64,000 nucleotides of DNA from Persicaria tinctoria. Lineage: Eukaryota > Streptophyta > Magnoliopsida > Caryophyllales > Polygonaceae. Shown here in pieces: positions 50,646 to 61,288 of the stretch. The notes below the pieces were generated by a model. That model ran no database searches and was not told the origin of the DNA. It worked only from the letters and a program-made list of their open reading frames with translations. The position numbers were made by a program, and so were the translations under genes. Numbering within the stretch: position 1 is the stretch's first letter; every line of letters starts with the position of its first letter. The stretch is taken from assembly GCA_037127255.1 (NCBI GenBank), contig JBANSL010000008.1, positions 1,264,896 through 1,328,895 of the forward strand. The letters run 5' to 3'.

Positions 50646-53600
50646 TCACTTTGCTACATGATTGGTGTTCGGGTCCTGGCGCAGCTTTTGTGCAATTATT
50701 TCTTCAATGGCACCGATGAAGCTTGTAATGTTCCGCCGTATGTCCAAGTCTAGAGAATTTGCATGTTCCTGCTCAGTGACAATCAGCATAAAGTAGATTA
50801 GATTGCTGAAGTTTCAAAAACTGTCAACTAACGTCTTCTGATTACCCACCTCAATCTCACACAATAAGCGCAAGGATATCTCTTCTGCATCATGATCTGA
50901 GGGCTTGAGAGAGATCAGTTTAAGCACAGAAGTAGATAGTGGCCAACCTTGGGATGGCTTAATAAAAGCATCAATTCCTCTTATGCTAGCCATAATCAAC
51001 TCGTCTCTGTCTGAGTATTCTAGTGAATGTCTGCATTTAAAAAAAAGCGTAAGGTACAAAATCAAGTGCAGTTTCATCACGAAGCAAATATCAATATTCC
51101 ATGAAAATTAGATTATGGTGACACCATTCATCTACATTCCAAAGGAAGTGAGCACCGAGCAAATTATACAAAACAATCATGTAAAGGTTTATAGTAGAGC
51201 GCAGTACAAAACTTTCCTAAGTTTTGTGCTGCGGTCTGTAAAGGAAGGCTTCATTAGAATTAGAACCTATAGATAGGTGCCCCTCTGGAGGCTTTATCTC
51301 TGGAAGGAATAAATCCACACTAAATGATTGTCATGCCAGAAAATAGATGACCCTGCCAGTGTGTCTAATGTGTCATAAATCCAAACGATATGTAATCTTA
51401 CCTTGACCTATTTGCAATCTTAACCATGTACTGTCTTAATGAGCAAAGAACAATTCTATCTTGAACTTTTTGCAGAAACCACCTTAGGGAAGAGCTTGTT
51501 GGCAGTATTGCTGAATCGATCTCCCTGCTAGTGTAGAAAGAAAACATGTCAGACAAGATAAAATAAAGGTACGAAGTTGTCTTATCTATATGTCCAATAG
51601 AAACAGAAAAACAGTGAAGACTGACATAAACTAAAACGCCAATATATTTTGACAGCAAAAATTGCAAAGCACAAATGCCATCAAAATAATCCCCAACACA
51701 TTTTTGTCAGAAAAAGAAAAATCTACACTGTTCAGGAGAGAGGGGACTACTGCCTTTGCTGAATGGTTAGGAAAACGAACCTGAAAGAAGTCGTAGCTTC
51801 AAAGATATCACTTATGCATACGTCACTTGGAAAAATCTGCATCGAATTTCACTCCCTTAAAAGCAGCCTCAAAAAGTGAGAGGACGATATCAATATATAC
51901 AAAGCAAAGTGGAATGCAATAATTAAAGGTTGAGTAGTTGTACCTCAGCGTTTTTAAGCTCCAAGCTTCCATTCCTGACTTCAATTCGTAATTCATGATT
52001 AAGCTCAGAGGGCTCGACAATATCTCTCAGTTTCTGATGGTGTACCAAGCTCTCAACATATGGAATGTATGTCTTCAGTGACAGTTTGATATAGTTTCCT
52101 TCAAACTCAATAACCTTCAGACCAGAAAATGATTCCTCAATCTTTTCAATAGCCTCATACCTGGAAACACTGAGACATCAATACTCTTGCATAAGTGTAA
52201 AATTTACGTTCATAGAAGTGTAAAACCATCATTACTTCTTGAGCATGTGATCTAGATCCTGCAATGATTGTAAAGTAGCCGAGCTCCTCTCAATTTGATA
52301 ATTAAGATCAAGTTCCTGCACAAACAATCACAAATCTTAAAACTGGTGCAATACGGTGTTAATTTGAATAGACAATGATGGTCTAAAGCGAATGGTAGAC
52401 ATTTTGGGAGTTAACTGCAGCACTGCAACTATGATATCAATGTTGTTGACATTTTTGCAGCTCATGTAATTAAAAGTATGCAATAGAAAAAACCTGAAAG
52501 TTTTGCTCCCCGTGCGTCTTTGAAAGTTTGAGAGTTTCATCATGACTGGATCCATCAACCCGTGCCATATCTTTTCCCTCAGAAACCTATATTGAATATC
52601 AGCAATTGATTCATAGTTTCCCAAAAAAAAAAAAAAAAAAAACTTAAAACAACCATCAAACATAACATCGAATTTGATGATTGCATAACACATATCACAG
52701 GCAAAGCGGCAAACAAATGTTTGGTTTTGTAAGCCCCCCATAGAAATCAATAAACTCATTATTTCCCATCTCACATGTGCTATGATTGATAAATTGATAC
52801 TCCTCTTAAGGAGGATATTTAAAGAAAAAGAGTCAAACCAGTCGATTACAAAGCACCATGTCAGACATGGTCCATTTAAGTTAATAAAACGATGAAAAAA
52901 CGTGGCAAAAACTCACTGGTGATTTGACATTATCCAATGCATAACTCAGCCCTTCAAGTTCACCCTCCAATTGACAGGCACCTGAGATTATTAAACCAGC
53001 AAATTTAGCAGAATCTCAAAACCCTGTTGTCGAGAAAAGTCCAGTGTAAAGAACACCTTACTTTCCACATGAGTTTGTTTAAGCTGCTCAACTTCGTTGC
53101 AGAGATCATCGTTTTCAGCTTCAATAATCTTTACCTCCGCTGCTAATTGCTCCATAAAGAGACCTATAAGCACATAGACGAATAAAAAGAAAACGGAAGC
53201 AAACTATTAAACCCTAATTTGCTGTAAAATAAGACAAACTGCACTAATAGACGAAGTGAATTCAATCCATTTTCATCTATACTCTAAAATCAGATCCAAT
53301 GCTAAGCACGCAACTCATCGAAATCAATCAATCTTCTTAAAACAAGCTCAAAAACGTACTCAGATCTTCCCCTTTGAGAAATTGAACATCCAAATGCTCC
53401 GACACAATTTGCTCCACCTGCGCCTGAAGAAAGTCGCACTAATTAAGGAAACCTTGACGAAAAACAGGCAAATTAAACGAAATCCGGAGCTGCCAAAAGC
53501 CAAAGCAAGATCACCTCCAAGCTCTGAACGCATTCTCGAAGCAAAATCTCGGAATCGGATGGGGATAAAAATGGGACGTCGTTGGCGTTTCTAAGAACAT

Positions 53601-53742
53601 CGCTTAATTCGTCGATTCGCCTGTACAAGGACACAATCGGTTCAGAACCAGTCGATAAGCTACAAAGTAAGAAAGACGGAAGAGAAAAACCGAGAAACCT
53701 GCGAGCGAAATCGAGGTCGAGGGGTTCCATTGGATCCGCCAT
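50646..53742 (-). CDS. Coiled-coil protein of unknown function, 12 exons, 417 aa
   Basis: Exons on the minus strand: 53742-53699, 53620-53515, 53423-53360, 53163-53062, 52981-52917, 52586-52494, 52315-52236, 52160-51944, 51836-51781, 51524-51402, 51030-50850 and 50768-50646. All have GT-AG borders and consistent phase to the TGA. The N-terminus MADPMEPLDLDFARRRIDEL is followed by heptad-like, Glu/Leu-rich helices (for example EQLAAEVKIIEAENDDLCNE) through about residue 190. A globular part begins KYEAIEKIEESFSGLKVIEF, with alternating strands (NYIKLSLKTYIP, HELRIEVRNGSLELKN), then WFLQKVQDRIVLC and a last helix FIGAIEEIIAQKLRQ. Long coiled coil plus small alpha/beta C-terminal domain recalls RWD-containing kinetochore proteins (Spc24/MUN-like), but this is only a shape-based guess. 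The gene is intact and probably expressed. Confidence 0.8.
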
Positions 53743-53930
53743 CTCTCTGTGGGGGTGAATTTCTCCCGCTCCCCGTTGCCCCAAAATGTTCAAATGTGAG
53801 AGCCAGAGGAAGAAGGCCATTTGCTTGCTATGTCCACTTCCATTTTTGGCCCAATTCAAGAGGCCCAATCTGTGAAGCTAATGGGCAGAAATCTAGACGG
53901 TCCTAAAATTAATTAAGGGTATAAAAAATA

Positions 53931-54153
53931 CTACATCCGATCCAAAAAGGATGTCGTTTGACTTTTTAACACGTATTTTAAAGAGCTAAAAACTATATAA
54001 TATATTAATTTTTTTTTATAATCTAATACTTATTACCAACAAATATTAAGTTGTAAAAAAATAATTTTAAAAAAGTTGATATTTTATATAGTTTTTAGCT
54101 CCTTAAAATACGTGTTAAAAAGTCAAACGACAATCTTTTTGGATCGGATGGAG
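53931..54153. mobile_element. Stowaway-type MITE (223 bp)
   Basis: The ends CTACATCCGATCCAAAAAGG / CCTTTTTGGATCGGATGGAG are inverted repeats flanked by TA on both sides. The arms continue through GTTTGACTTTTTAACACGTA and its complement. It begins 190 bp upstream of the coiled-coil gene start. Confidence 0.9.
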
Positions 54154-54190
54154 TATGTTTTTTATTTCCAAAATAAAAATTGATTATCGT

Positions 54191-54551
54191 CACTTCCGTC
54201 TAAAAATATAGGTCCTTTGACTTTTTTCATATTTTTAAAGAGCTAAAAACTATACCTTGTTTTCTCCTTGGATAGGTAAATAAAGAGCGGTCGAACCGGG
54301 GATCTATGGGTACTACCCACAAGTCCTTTCCAGTGAGCCATTCCGGAATGGTTGCTAAAAACTATACCACATAAAATATTATCTTGTTTTTCAATTAATT
54401 TTTTTAAATAATATTATACTTACTAATAATGAGTATAATATAATTTTATAAAATTAAATAAAAAAAAATTAATATTTTATAGGGTGTAGTTTTTACCTCG
54501 TTAAAAAACGTGTCAAAAAGACAAATAACTTATATTTTGAGACGGAGGGAG
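54191..54551. mobile_element. Stowaway-type MITE interrupted by a SINE
   Basis: The left end CACTTCCGTCTAAAAATATA and right end TATTTTGAGACGGAGGGAG are related inverted repeats; TA follows the right end. The host sequence AAGAGCTAAAAACTATACC is duplicated around the SINE at 54257-54353. Without the SINE and its duplication the element is about 250 bp. Confidence 0.8.
54257..54353 (-). mobile_element. Very short tRNA-derived SINE (97 bp), copy 2
   Basis: On the minus strand: ATTCCGGAATGGCTCACTGG with A-box TGGCTCACTGG, then GTGGGTAGTACCCATAG, then CCCGGTTCGACC (B box), then TTTATTTACC and a tail ending GAAAACAA. Exact 15-bp direct repeats GCTAAAAACTATACC flank it (54242-54256, 54354-54368). 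It is homologous to 37375-37472. Confidence 0.88.
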
Positions 54552-55277
54552 TACAAAGTTAAGGACAAAACCAATTGATAAAAAATGAGTGGAGTAGGAT
54601 TTTCTATAACTTTTACTGTTCAGCTCCCTACCTCACAGATTTAATTAGGTTAAATATTTATGATAATTTTTTAAAAAATTATATCTATATTATAAATAAC
54701 TAATCATATATTTTTGTATAATTTTTTTTATGAAACGGCATATTTTGAAAAATATTAAAATCATTATCATCTTTTCAATTTTAATATTTTTCAAAATATG
54801 CTTTTTATGAAAAATATACAAATATATAATATAATTATGTATTTATAATATAAATATATATTTTTTTTGAATTTTTTTGTTATAAATATTTTTATGTTGT
54901 AGGGAGTTCCACGGTGGTGCTTGGCTTCAACCTTAGTCTACGTCCCTAACTTCTAGTTTTAGGTTTGCTTAGATTGGACTTTTAGGGTGCGTGTTGTCCG
55001 TTCTATTGCATTATGTTGTATGTCTCGACAATATTCCGTTTTTCGATTTGTTAGCCTCTTAAGTATCGAATTATTACTTTATAAAAAAAATGTGGTAGGA
55101 AATGGAGTATATAGGTAGAGTGGGATATCTCTACGTACCCTAACGAGTGGACGGAAATTTGGTGAATAATACTGTATACATTTTGTAATGTGTGATAACC
55201 ATTGGACGTGCATCCTAGAAAAATCCCTCTTAAATTAACCAAATAAAATCCGCTAGACGTTGTCTAGTTACCACACA

Positions 55278-55819
55278 CCATACGTACATACGCACTTTGC
55301 TAATTAAGCAAAACCATTGAAAACCCACATTTTCTCTGTGACAAAGTGTTTTACGTCGGATAGTGACTGTCGCAGATGAGTTTCATCACCGTGGGAAGCA
55401 GCAGCAATAACCCTGCGAGACAGTTTTCAAAAATGTTAAAAAAAGCGACGAATCGGGAAAGCAACGGGGACATCGATGTAATTACAGGTTGGGTATGAAA
55501 CCATACATACCTTGGAATTATTGTTATTGTTATTTTTGTGTTGTATTCCGTCGGATAGTGGCTGTGGCGGATCAATGGATGCGCTTTCACTACAAATAAA
55601 TTTGGATATAGCCATGGAAATTTGAGCCACAGACTTGAAATCACGGCTGTTTAGCTACGACTATTGACACAAACCTTGATTAGCAAAGTGCGTATGTGCA
55701 TAGGGTAGCCATCAGCTAATGACACATCGAAGCCCTGGAGGATATTAATAATTAAGCAAGAATATAGGTTAAATATTTAGGACATAACTTAATTAGCAAA
55801 GTGCGTATGTGCATAGGGT
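55278..55819. repeat. Inverted repeat set around a small intron-containing frame
   Basis: The segment ATACGCACTTTGCTAATTAAG (ending 55308) occurs in inverted orientation at about 55788-55819 (32 bases, few mismatches) and again, shorter, at about 55678-55706. Two further near-copies, GTCGGATAGTGACTGTCGCA (55354) and GTCGGATAGTGGCTGTGGCG (55551), are direct repeats inside. The block could be a small transposon or a rearranged locus. Confidence 0.6.
55386..55615 (-). CDS. Candidate 43-aa peptide gene, 2 exons
   Basis: The minus-strand ATG at 55615 opens 35 codons to 55511 (MAISKFICSESASIDPPQPL ...), ending AAG|GTATG. After a 98-bp intron with CGCAG, exon 55412-55386 adds GYCCCFPR and a TGA. 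The product has an asparagine run and a C-terminal triple cysteine. Splice sites are good, and the size is plausible for a plant small peptide, but no family is recognised and chance cannot be excluded. It lies between the inverted repeats above. Confidence 0.3.
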
Positions 55820-55865
55820 AGGAAGAGTAAGAGAGTAGCCATCGGGAAGAGTAAGAGTAGCCATC

Positions 55866-56060
55866 TGTTAGAGATGTGAACGAGAACAAAGTGTCCCACA
55901 TCGAAAAGTTGAACATATCAAGCTCTAGTATATGAGTCGGTGGCCTACTCCTTCTATTGCTAATTGGTTTTAGAATTGAACCTCACTTGGCTTGTGTGCT
56001 AGGCTACTAACGCATGTGCGGCCCGTACACACGACCCCCAATCATCGGTCCGACTCGGAC
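55866..56060 (+). repeat. LTR-like repeat, copy on plus strand
   Basis: It begins TGTTAGAGATGTGAACGAGA and contains GTGTCCCACATCGAAAAG, AGTATATGAGTCGGTGGCC, TACTCCTTCTATTGCTAATT and GGTTTTAGAATTGAACCTCA. This order (TG start, CCCACATCG, TATA-like, CCAATTGGTTTT) is common in plant LTR-type repeats. Related copies lie at about 25655-25775 (+) and 56410-56560 (-). No CA end or target duplication was fixed. Confidence 0.45.
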
Positions 56061-56409
56061 TTTGATAACTAACTACTTACAACTCACATTGCGATGCGCA
56101 GAAGCATATACTCAAACCTTCACAACCGGTACAACCGCAGTGGATCGACCTTTTCGCATGGAGTTTATATGCACAGTTGGGAGTTGAAATGTCGATTCAT
56201 AATATATATGTGAATGTGAATGTGATCCAAAACGCGGTGCAGTGAGAGTGATGGCACAAACATTTTTCTATTTTTGGTAGGAAAGCGATATATGGCAGAT
56301 GTTGCTGACAACTTAGCATAATTCCAACAGGAGAAAAGTTTGACCGCTCTTACTAAAAAGTGGGAGGACAATGACAAACAAATGTCACTACTCCTCTTTC
56401 ATACGTCCG

Positions 56410-56560
56410 AACGCATCATGTGCATCCAAGTCGAGTACACAAGACCACCGGATTTCCATCCTAAAACCAATTGACAATAGGCCGGAGGAGTGACCCGCTG
56501 ACTTATATACAAGGCTCAGGTTATCGTGTTTTTCGACGTGAGACAAATGGTCCAAGACAT
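56410..56560 (-). repeat. LTR-like repeat, copy on minus strand
   Basis: Minus-strand reading gives TCTCACGTCGAAAAACACGA, TTGTATATAAGTCAGCGGG, TCACTCCTCCGGCCTATTGTC and AATTGGTTTTAGGATGGAA, the same order of motifs as at 55866. Ends not resolved. Confidence 0.45.
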
Positions 56561-56838
56561 CACAACATTGTCTTACCAAAAAATAAGTGTACCTTAATAA
56601 TTCAATTTAAAATTTGGTTAAAACATTTGAAAAATTGAAATATTTTTTCTAAAACTGAAGTCTTACCCAAGGCATAAGATAGAAAAACCGATTACATTAT
56701 TGCAACTCTAATTACTATAGTAAAGTTTTTACCAAAAAAAAAATTACTATAGTAAAGAAGATTTTTTTTACCAACAACTCTTCCTTAATTATCATTGGCA
56801 GGTCTCCTTCTTCTTCGCCACATTCAACTGCTGGAGAA

Positions 56839-57070
56839 GCTAGTGGCTCAGGCTTCGTCGGAGGTCTTAAAGGTGGCGACGGTTTCGGCTAACCCTGAGA
56901 CGAAGTAGAGGGCCTATGAACTTCGTCGGAGGTCTTAAAGCTAGTGGCTCAGGCTTCGTCGGAGGTCTTAAAGGTGGCGACGGTTTCGGCTAACCCTGAG
57001 ACGAAGTAGAGGGCCTATGAACTTCGTCGGAGGTCTTAAAGCTAGTGGCTCAGGCTTCGTCGGGGGTCTT
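56839..57070. repeat. 101-bp tandem repeat, about 2.3 copies
   Basis: Units begin GCTAGTGGCTCAGGCTTCGT at 56839, 56940 and 57041. The first two are essentially identical; the third breaks off after CGTCGGGGGTCTTA. Within each unit CTTCGTCGGAGGTCTTAAA occurs twice. The composition is GC-richer than the surroundings and looks exon-derived, but no protein is recognised. Confidence 0.9.
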
Positions 57071-57158
57071 AGGTGATTATTTTTTCCCATCGCAATATAC
57101 TTTGGGTGACGCTTCTACGGCGATGAACCCTTGATGAAATTGTTTTCGTCACTAATAC

Positions 57159-57354
57159 GTTTTTTGTTTTGATCCTTTCCAGTTCAAGTGGGTTTAGCCC
57201 ACTCTACATCTGGATCGGGTTACTGTAGGCCCATTAGGGGGTTTGACCCTCCCAATCACAAGCGTCTCCATGTTTACACGGAGATTCGAACTTCGAACCT
57301 CGAGGCATGGGATGTTGTAGTCCTATAACCACTACACCAACTCGTGATTGGTGC
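57159..57354 (-). mobile_element. tRNA-derived SINE (196 bp) with 15-bp target duplication
   Basis: On the minus strand it starts CACCAATCACGAGTTGGTGTA, with A box TTGGTGTAGTGGTTATAGG and B box GGTTCGAAGTTCGAATCTC; the tail is AAAACAAAAAAC, seen as plus-strand GTTTTTTGTTTT. Exact direct repeats TTTCGTCACTAATAC flank it (57144-57158, 57355-57369). Confidence 0.9.
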
Positions 57355-57372
57355 TTTCGTCACTAATACTAA

Positions 57373-58187
57373 CTAGTATTATCCCCGTGCCATGGCACGG
57401 TTTGTTATAAATAAAATCCTAATAATATATTAAATTAATATTATAAAATAATAGTAAAAGTTCAGATAATTAAATATTTTGAATTAAACCCATTGGTTGA
57501 AAGAACAATTAAAGTAGTATATATAGATATATTTACTAATATTAATTTTATATTTTGAATTAATCCCGTTGTTTTTTTTTAAATACTAAAACTATAATTT
57601 AATCTAAGATCATGGATTAATTAAATTTTTTTCAAAAATTGATTGAATACCCTACTTTTAAAGAGAGAGTGACATCTCATAAAAAATGCTTCCCATTTAA
57701 AGTATTATATAGATATAGATATATAGATATAGATGTTTTTTTTTAAATACTAAAACTATAATTTAATCTAAGATCATGGATTAATTAATTTTTTTCAAAA
57801 ATTGATTGAATACCCTACTTTTAAGGAGAGAGTGACATCTCATAAAAAATGATTCTCATTTAAAGTATTATATAGATGTTTTTTTTAAAATACTAAAACT
57901 ATAATTTAATCTAAGATCATGGATTAATTAAATTTTTTCAAAAATTGATTGAATACCCTACTTTTAAGAAGAGAGTGACATCTCATAAAAAATGCTTCCC
58001 ATTTAAAGTATTATATAGATATATAGATATATAGATATAGATTAAAGAAAATAAAAAGAATTAAAGGAAAAAGAAGAAAAAAAATGAGAGTTAAAGAAAA
58101 AAAGAAAAAAAATTAGTTAAAACTCCTAAAATCTCTCTAAGGTTGACACATCAACTTAAACTCTTCTAAATTAAGAGTTTATATAGA
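57373..58187 (-). mobile_element. Non-autonomous Helitron (815 bp)
   Basis: Read on the minus strand the element starts TCTATATAAACTCTTAAT after an A and ends with the 16-base palindrome CCGTGCCATGGCACGG (57385-57400), eight bases, then CTAG followed by T. This is the Helitron pattern: 5' TC, 3' hairpin then CTRR, insertion between A and T without duplication. Inside, a unit of 144-163 bp is repeated three times (plus-strand starts near 57571, 57734, 57878). There is no helicase frame. Confidence 0.82.
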
Positions 58188-58300
58188 TACTAGTGCGGTG
58201 AATTTCTGACTTTTTGTTGTTGCCCAAGTTAGTTAATTTTTTTCTTATAACGTTATAACAAAATATTCTTGATATTGGCCATTCCTTCCGTTTATAATAA

Positions 58301-59246
58301 GGGCTTGTTTGGTATCCAATGAAATTGGGGATGGGAATGGGAATGGGAATGGATGATTCCCATTTTGATGTTTGGTATGTCAAAATCGGGAATCGGAATC
58401 ATTCCCGGGAATCATCTCATCCCCATTTTTTACCCACTTTCATCCCTCTCAAAATACCTATGTAATCATCCATTACCAATTTCCCACAAACCCCAATATT
58501 CACTTATCTCCTTAGTCCTCCCCGTCTCCACCAGTGTCCCTCGTCTTCACCACCGCCCAGAGCCGCCGCCGCCGCCGCCATCGTCGTGCAGATCTAAATC
58601 CACCACCACCACTGTTTACTCTCCTCCGTCATCGCGGCCTGCTGCGCGCTCTCTCTCTCCGTCTGGATCTGGTGCGCTCGATCTCTCTCCTCCGTCATCC
58701 GCATCTGTACTCCGTCACCGGCCTGGTACACGCTCGCTCGCGCTCTCCCTCTCTCTCTCTCTCTCTCCGTCCTACAGATCTGGTGCTCTCTCTCTCTGTC
58801 CTCCGTCATCGGCCTCCGCCCTCCGTTGTGGTTGTCCATTGTCGGCCGCCATCGCCCAGCCTGGTACACCGTCGAATCCAGATCTGCTGGACTTTGAATC
58901 CAGATTTAGCCGCCCATGTCGTTCTCTTCTTTGGTGGATTAGGGTTTTCTCTCAACCACCATCCAATCCAATTTTAGATTATAGTTTGTTAAAATTTGTT
59001 TATTTTTGTGATGAATTTATGAAATTGAATGTTGATTTTGTATATTTTTTATTCTTAATTTGAGATATTGAATTGGTTTGTTTTGAATTTGATACTTTAA
59101 TTTTTTGATGTTTAGATTGAATTTGTAAATTTCTGATTCCCAAATTATACCAAACAAGATGCCTAAGTAATCGTTTATTCTGAGTTTTGATTCCGATTCC
59201 GATTTCCATTCCCATTCCGACTACTACAATTATACCAAACGGGCCC
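58301..59246. mobile_element. PIF/Harbinger-type element (946 bp) carrying GC-rich exon-like sequence
   Basis: The inverted ends GGGCTTGTTTGGTAT / GGGCCCGTTTGGTAT (13 of 15) are flanked by TAA (58298-58300, 59247-59249). GGGAAT repeats follow the left end. The middle, 58500-58950, is GC-rich with CCGCCGCCGCC and repeated CTCTCTCCGTC-GATCTGGTGC blocks, and a 236-codon plus-strand frame crosses it without a recognised domain. The centre could be captured host sequence (Pack-type element) or native filler. Confidence 0.8.
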
Positions 59247-59259
59247 TAATTTAACTAAT

Positions 59260-59960
59260 AGACTATTTATAACTTATAAGGCATAATATTACGTGAAGAT
59301 CGATTAACGCCTTAGAACACAAATAAAACGATAATCGAGAAGCAAAACCAAAGCAACAACACACGATTTGTTGACGTAGTTCGAGTAAACGTACTCTACT
59401 ATGCGGGATCTCAAGAGGGGAGATTCGGTGCCAATATCCAGTATGTTGCAAATGAAGTTACAAGCTAAGCAAAGGAGGCGGAGCGCGCACAAGAACAAGC
59501 AACCCAGGAACCTCAAAACGAGTAAAGATAGAAATGAGAAGTAAAAGCTAGAAGAAATGCCCTTTGAAAGGCAACCCCAACCACTGTTGGTGCTCGTCGG
59601 ATCACCGTCTTCAATCTCAGAAGCTCACACTAGAGCTATCGCCGCTAGGGTTTTCTCTCTCTCACTCTTTGTTAGGGTTTTTAAAACGAGGCTCAACATG
59701 TATAGTAACCACAAGAGGGATTATATATATAACCCTAACAATTAGGGTTATCAGAGCTCTCTTCCAACGGTCACAAACAGATGGGTCGAGGACAAGCCGA
59801 GTGGATCAAAGCCCAAACAAATAGGCCCATCCATCCTAACTCGATTTTGAGCCTTTAAGTGATTGAAATAATACACTCATACATAGCTTATAATATGGTA
59901 ACATTTTAATGACCAAGTAATCAAAACTTAGACATAGAAATATATCTAAGGGTTCTTGCA
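59260..59960 (-). mobile_element. Probable Ty1-copia-like LTR, minus strand, ends unresolved
   Basis: Minus-strand reading shows a TATA region GGGTTATATATATAATCCC (about 59722-59740), a leader with AAAACCCTAGCGGCGATAG, GATCCGACGAGCACCAACAG and GTAGAGTACGTTTACTCGAAC, then TTCTAAGGCGTTAATCGATC. The arrangement resembles U3-R-U5 of a copia LTR. I found no matching second LTR, TG/CA pair or target duplication. Confidence 0.4.
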
Positions 59961-60382
59961 ACCAATAACGTTTCTCCAAATATATTACATGTATATTATT
60001 TCATCACTAAATAAGGTCCTAAAGTTACCGTTCCTCCAAGCGGAGCTGGTAGCACTGCAGCAATCCATACCCGAAACCGAAAACGATCCGAAAATTGGGA
60101 ACGAACGAAAACAAACAAAGGATCAATTGAGAATGTAATGTGGTGAGCGGCTCTTTGTGTATATATTTATATAGTGAGAGTTGGCTTAACATACAAGTAT
60201 TTTGCGGGTAAACTATATCTATCTTTTTTTTTGCAAGGAAAGTAAATCTATCTTTTGATTCACAAAATAAAATATATCACTACCAATAAATCTAATTTTG
60301 GTATTAATATCTGAAGTAGATTATGATACATACATGCATTATCGCTAAGAGATTTCAAATCGATCTATACTCATTTATCTAG
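59961..60382. other. Intergenic, short frames only
   Basis: Around 60030-60130 short frames on both strands have balanced composition (for example VPPSGAGSTAAIH on plus), but there is no recognised domain or splice partner. The remainder is AT-rich. Confidence 0.4.
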
Positions 60383-61288
60383 ATGAAATTATCAAAAAAA
60401 AAATACACGGAATATAAAGAAGCACGAGCCCAGCCAAATCAAAGCACAATAGGTGGAAACAGCGGCTCGTCGGCGCCGGTGCTTCAACAGAACCAAAGGA
60501 ATCCTTCGACAGGGCAAGGAAACCGGGAAACAGGTGGCACTGCGAAAGGAAAGGGTGTGATCCAAGATACCCCGGGAATCTCGGGACCTTCACGATTTGC
60601 GGTTCTAAATAATATCGATGAGAATCAGGAGAATCAAAAGGAAATCGAAGATACGGTTGTTATGACTGAAGTTTCAAATGGAAATAATCAAAAGAAGAGT
60701 GAGAAAGTCATAGACTTGACAGTGGGGAGGCAATCTCACGATCTTATGGATAAAGAGAATAGGCCCATATTCGCAAACGGAAACGGGTCGAACTACAAGC
60801 CTGCCCAGGGACGGCTGGGACTAGGAATCAAGAAAGTGACATCCATTAAGAGGAAAACTAAGAACCCTAGAGCCTCAACATTCCGTCCCCAAGTAAGTGT
60901 GTCGGAGAAGGTGAACTTGCTGAATTTGGATGCAGTGAACGATGGCACTCTGAAGCTCCGCATAAGCCACCACAAAGCCACAACCAGAACCCCACTAAGC
61001 ACTATCCATGGCCAAAACGTTAACCCTACCAACGACACAAACAAGAATCTTGACGCAGCCGTAAACACAAACCCAAGCCCACCCGCCTTGAACAATGAGC
61101 AATCTACCGCAGGTAGTGAAAATTCCGGTTCAGGATTGGAGAGATTTTGTAATATCGAACCGCCAGACCGGCCCTTTCCTAATTCACTTCCCTCCCATTG
61201 CGAATCGAGCGCAGTTGGAACTTCGTCCCAAGGACATGGTGAATCAACCAATACTAAGCCGGGCGTCGCTGCCCCAAGCTCTCATTGA
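60383..61288 (+). pseudogene. LINE ORF1 (gag-like) remnant
   Basis: A 301-codon frame rich in N, Q, K and S with PSRFAVLNNIDENQE near residue 70, the low-complexity C-terminal half typical of plant L1 ORF1. The N-terminal DUF4283 and CCHC zinc-knuckle domains expected before it are absent, so the copy is 5'-truncated at about 60380 or deleted there. ORF2 begins 100 bp downstream of its stop. Confidence 0.75.

Noticed and set aside
58353..59063. 236-codon frame as a real gene
   Set aside because: Lies wholly inside a Harbinger-type element, is low-complexity (Ser/Pro/Leu from CT-rich repeats) and has no recognisable domain; kept only as part of the element.
60793..61251. 152-codon minus-strand frame
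   Set aside because: Antisense of LINE ORF1 remnant.
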